Below, piece after piece: positions 63,781 to 64,000 of a stretch of DNA of 64,000 nucleotides. This DNA comes from Chitinophagaceae bacterium (GTDB taxonomy: Bacteria; Bacteroidota; Bacteroidia; Chitinophagales; Chitinophagaceae), in the NCBI GenBank assembly GCA_947458275.1, contig CANGYR010000008.1, positions 1 through 64,000 of the forward strand, given 5' to 3'. The position numbers and the translations under genes were made by a program. The notes beneath the pieces are model-generated. The model did not search any database, was not told the DNA's origin, and saw nothing but the letters and a program-made list of their open reading frames with translations. Position 1 is the first letter of the stretch. Every line of letters starts with the position of its first letter.

Positions 63781-64000
63781 ATGTTTACAGGTATAATAGA
63801 ACAAACCGGCACCGTTTCTGCGGTTGAAATCAATGGAAGCAATTACACCTTCCATATAAACTCCCCCCTCGCTTCTTCATTAAAGATAGATCAAAGCGTA
63901 AGCCACAACGGGGTTTGCATGACGGTTGAGGAAACCCATACCGACAGTTATCGCATTACAGCCATTGAAGAAACGATTCAAAAAACCAATCTTGCTCACT
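63781..64000 (+). CDS. ribE: riboflavin synthase alpha chain, partial
   Basis: The first 73 residues of riboflavin synthase, cut by the window end. MFTGIIEQTGTVSAVEINGS is the diagnostic N-terminus (MFTGI-x-E), and HNGVCMTVEE matches the G-V-C/S-L-T-V motif of the lumazine-binding barrel. The enzyme dismutates two 6,7-dimethyl-8-ribityllumazine molecules into riboflavin. It is divergent from rpsU. Confidence 0.93.
   Translation, partial: MFTGIIEQTGTVSAVEINGSNYTFHINSPLASSLKIDQSVSHNGVCMTVEETHTDSYRITAIEETIQKTNLAH

Noticed and set aside
1..64000. defence systems, toxin-antitoxin pairs, rRNA genes, riboswitches
   Set aside because: I looked for typical gene pairs and leader structures and saw none that I can support; the small element carries no recognisable defence gene.

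Overview
The window looks like a chromosomal segment of a Bacteroidota bacterium, most likely near the Chitinophagaceae. The family-level placement is inference from overall protein character. Supporting signs: Bacteroidota-type -7 promoter motifs (TAnnTTTG) upstream of several genes, A-rich leaders with almost no Shine-Dalgarno sequences, a bacillithiol ligase (BshC), a SprE/PorW-like gliding/type IX secretion protein, a DUF5683 protein behind parAB, a Porin_10-type outer-membrane protein, and no rRNA operon in view. The sequence begins exactly at the first base of an IS terminal repeat, so the left edge is probably a contig break at a repeated insertion sequence. The right edge cuts riboflavin synthase. 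|| Layout: 1-1421 is an intact IS4-family element. 1445-8604 holds a thioesterase, a DEAD-box helicase with a long leader, a membrane metallophosphoesterase, an FMN reductase and the parA-parB-DUF5683 operon. 8616-19880 holds bshC, rimO, an unusual glutamine amidotransferase/ATP-grasp-like pair, a metal-binding HMA protein with an outer-membrane partner, a porin, purine nucleoside phosphorylase, sucC and an acetyltransferase. 19973-31705 holds a class A PBP, the SprE/PorW-like TPR protein, a shortened M23-peptidase-like membrane protein followed by AtpZ- and AtpI-like genes without the rest of ATP synthase, an SprT-like protein, proBA and two secreted proteins. || 32095-36474 is a compact (about 4.36 kb) AT-rich integrative element in the 3' end of tRNA-Asp. 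It is bounded by 21-bp direct repeats and carries an integrase, an excisionase-like HTH protein, a putative replication initiator, a small protein with the start of DUF5681/terminase-small-subunit-like proteins, and two unknown genes. Paired TGTACCCCA repeats lie near both ends, and its right end supplies a new terminator for the tRNA gene. No capsid, large terminase or conjugation genes are present, so a minimal phage satellite or integrated rolling-circle plasmid is the best reading. This is the most novel object in the window. || 36745-47740 holds accA and an envelope/polysaccharide set (oxidoreductase, sugar-phosphate transferase, M1 peptidase, FemAB-like protein, ispD, heptose kinase, permease, OmpH-like chaperone). 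47939-63673 (minus strand) is the translation/transcription super-cluster: rpsU, xerC-like, hpf, tRNA-Thr-Tyr-Gly-Thr, tuf, tRNA-Trp, secE, nusG, rplK-A-J-L, rpoB-C, with terminators and internal promoters visible at several joints. || Across the window a family of GTTTGGGG/TTTAAACC-rich intergenic repeats recurs at five or more sites, some with inverted-repeat organisation, and a decamer tandem array lies upstream of the OmpH-like gene.
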